Below, piece after piece: positions 6,710 to 7,632 of a stretch of 7,632 nt of DNA; the stretch's first letter is position 1; every line of letters starts with the position of its first letter. The DNA is from Bdellovibrionales bacterium. Its GTDB lineage: Bacteria > Bdellovibrionota > UBA1018. The notes beneath the pieces are model-generated. The model had not been told where the DNA came from and did not search any database. It saw nothing but the letters and a program-made list of their open reading frames with translations. The DNA lies in assembly GCA_018968995.1 (NCBI GenBank), contig JAGWZD010000095.1, positions 1 to 7,632 of the forward strand. The letters are read 5' to 3'. The position numbers were made by a program, and so were the translations under genes.

Positions 6710-6760
6710 GTCGATCCATTTTATCCATTATTTCAGACACTTATACGCCAACGGGGGCGC

Positions 6761-7462
6761 TTAATCCTTCACAACATCGGTGCGCGGAGGAATTTTGAAT
6801 TCAAACAACGAAGAGGCTAGTGCTTTTCCCATCTCGATTTTAGAGAGACGGATGCTCGACTGATTTCCGTTTTGATACTCTAAGCCAACCTTCTCAATAA
6901 GGGGTTCTTTTTCGGCTATTTCCACTCGCGCAATCTTTAGATCGCCAACCGTGCCCGGCGCAGGCTGGAGGGCAAAACTTCTTGCGCCAAGAGATTCAAT
7001 ACGAAGGCCTTGTTTTAATGCTGCAGAAAAGCGCCCCGCCAAAAGGGCATCCAAAATTCGGCTCTTCACTTGTGAAGCTGGACGAATGATGACTTGGCCA
7101 TTTTCTGACTCATCAAAGGGCGGAGTGTACATCCACACCGTCTTTCCATTGCTGACCAGTAGGCTCTGATCAGGAGTTCTAGTTTCCCAGCGGATCAGGT
7201 TTGGAGTTTTCCAGGCGAGCGAACCTTTACTGGACTTCTTTTCAGCGAAGGCCGCTGAAGCATCCTCTTGATCAAACTGAGCTGCAAGGGTCCCTGACTT
7301 TGTGTAGTGATCCTCCACTTCGGCTAGAAGTGGTGGAAGCTGTTTGGGCAGAGATTTTTTCGGTGCGGCGCTAGCGTTGAAAAAAAAACCAGGAAACCCG
7401 AGCAAGACGAGCACGACAGTGGAAAACCGAATCGGCTCCATTGCGGTTGCGTTCTTGCTCAT
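6761..7462 (-). CDS. lolA: outer-membrane lipoprotein carrier protein LolA
   Basis: 233-residue periplasmic chaperone that accepts lipoproteins released by the LolCDE transporter and carries them to the outer membrane. An N-terminal signal peptide is visible: a basic start, a hydrophobic core (STVVLVLLGFPGFFF) and an NASAAP cleavage region near residue 33. The mature part has LolA features: LLAEVEDHYTKSGTLAAQFDQ, a 'KGSLAWKTPNLIRWE' beta-hairpin (K-G-x-L-x-x-K-x-P-x-x-x-R-W), then SNGKTVWMYTPPFD and a C-terminal FEFKIPPRTDVV, equivalent to the family's closing 'F-x-F-x-x-P-x-x-x-D-V'. The ATG at 7462 forms TAATG with the smc stop, indicating translational coupling; a weak GGA lies 7 bases upstream. 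A Met at residue 8 would also leave a good signal peptide. A run of nine T (minus strand) codes for the FFF before the cleavage site. Confidence 0.92.
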   Translation of the reverse strand: MSKNATAMEPIRFSTVVLVLLGFPGFFFNASAAPKKSLPKQLPPLLAEVEDHYTKSGTLAAQFDQEDASAAFAEKKSSKGSLAWKTPNLIRWETRTPDQSLLVSNGKTVWMYTPPFDESENGQVIIRPASQVKSRILDALLAGRFSAALKQGLRIESLGARSFALQPAPGTVGDLKIARVEIAEKEPLIEKVGLEYQNGNQSSIRLSKIEMGKALASSLFEFKIPPRTDVVKD

Positions 7463-7632
7463 TAGTTCATCCGAACAGAAACCATCTTGGAAACGCCAGG
7501 CTCTTCCATGGTAACGCCGTAGAGTGTGTCGTTGAGCTCCATGGTTTTCTTGTTGTGCGTGATGAGAATAAACTGGCTCTTAGCCGACATCTCTCTCAAC
7601 AGCGCATTGAACTTCCCAACGTTCGCATCATC
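7462..7632 (-). CDS. smc: chromosome segregation protein SMC, C-terminal end only
   Basis: The last 56 residues are read in from the right edge. They begin DDANVGKF, the D-loop immediately after the Walker B of SMC ATPases, and include [14 protein letters not shown] with the H-loop His, and [20 protein letters not shown], the typical bacterial SMC C-terminus. SMC is the DNA-bound ATPase of the condensin complex that organises and segregates the chromosome with ScpA and ScpB. The Walker A, hinge and coiled coils lie outside the window. Its TAA overlaps the lolA ATG by one base. Confidence 0.95.
   Translation of the reverse strand, partial: DDANVGKFNALLREMSAKSQFILITHNKKTMELNDTLYGVTMEEPGVSKMVSVRMN

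Noticed and set aside
6740..6760. Possible terminator after lolA (CGCC/GGCG stem)
   Set aside because: The stem is only four pairs and no T-rich run follows on the minus strand.

Overview
The window reads as ordinary, very compact bacterial chromosome. The gene content is housekeeping: SMC, LolA, YajQ, RimO, a rhodanese, QueG, a two-gene transketolase, an MFS exporter and a PtsI-like C-terminus. LolA implies a Gram-negative cell with an outer membrane. Dense packing, moderate GC and the protein style are compatible with a Bdellovibrionota / former Deltaproteobacteria member, but this is a guess from style; no species marker is present.

Layout from left to right. The first 118 bases hold the last 38 codons of a plus-strand gene that looks like the C-terminus of a PEP-protein phosphotransferase (PtsI/PtsP). 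Its stop codon interlocks with the stop of the convergent transketolase C-terminal subunit gene (115-1059, minus). That gene is preceded by, and slightly overlaps, the transketolase N-terminal subunit gene (1052-1879, minus). A 107-bp divergent intergenic region (1880-1986) carries a 16-bp near-palindrome and two -10-like boxes very close to the two start codons. To its right is a 14-TM DHA2-type MFS transporter (1987-3369, plus), which overlaps the 3' end of the convergent queG by 23 bp.

From the right edge leftward runs a minus-strand series: smc (3' end only), lolA, yajQ, rimO, a small rhodanese gene and queG. Links are tight: a TAATG stop/start overlap (smc-lolA), 91 bp (lolA-yajQ), 20 bp (yajQ-rimO), 13 bp (rimO-rhodanese) and a 22-bp overlap (rhodanese-queG). 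They may form one transcript, perhaps with an extra promoter before yajQ. RimO (ribosomal protein S12 methylthiolation) and QueG (last step of tRNA queuosine synthesis) are both Fe-S translation-modification enzymes, and the rhodanese between them is a plausible persulfide carrier.

Only about 230 bases are non-coding, and no stretch over 300 bases lacks a gene. I see no RNA gene, CRISPR array, insertion sequence, phage gene or convincing intrinsic terminator. I found no clearly new system. The most useful observations are corrected starts (transketolase C subunit, yajQ, rhodanese), the partial gene at the left edge, the palindrome between the divergent genes, the RimO-rhodanese-QueG cluster, and a T9 run in the lolA signal-peptide region.
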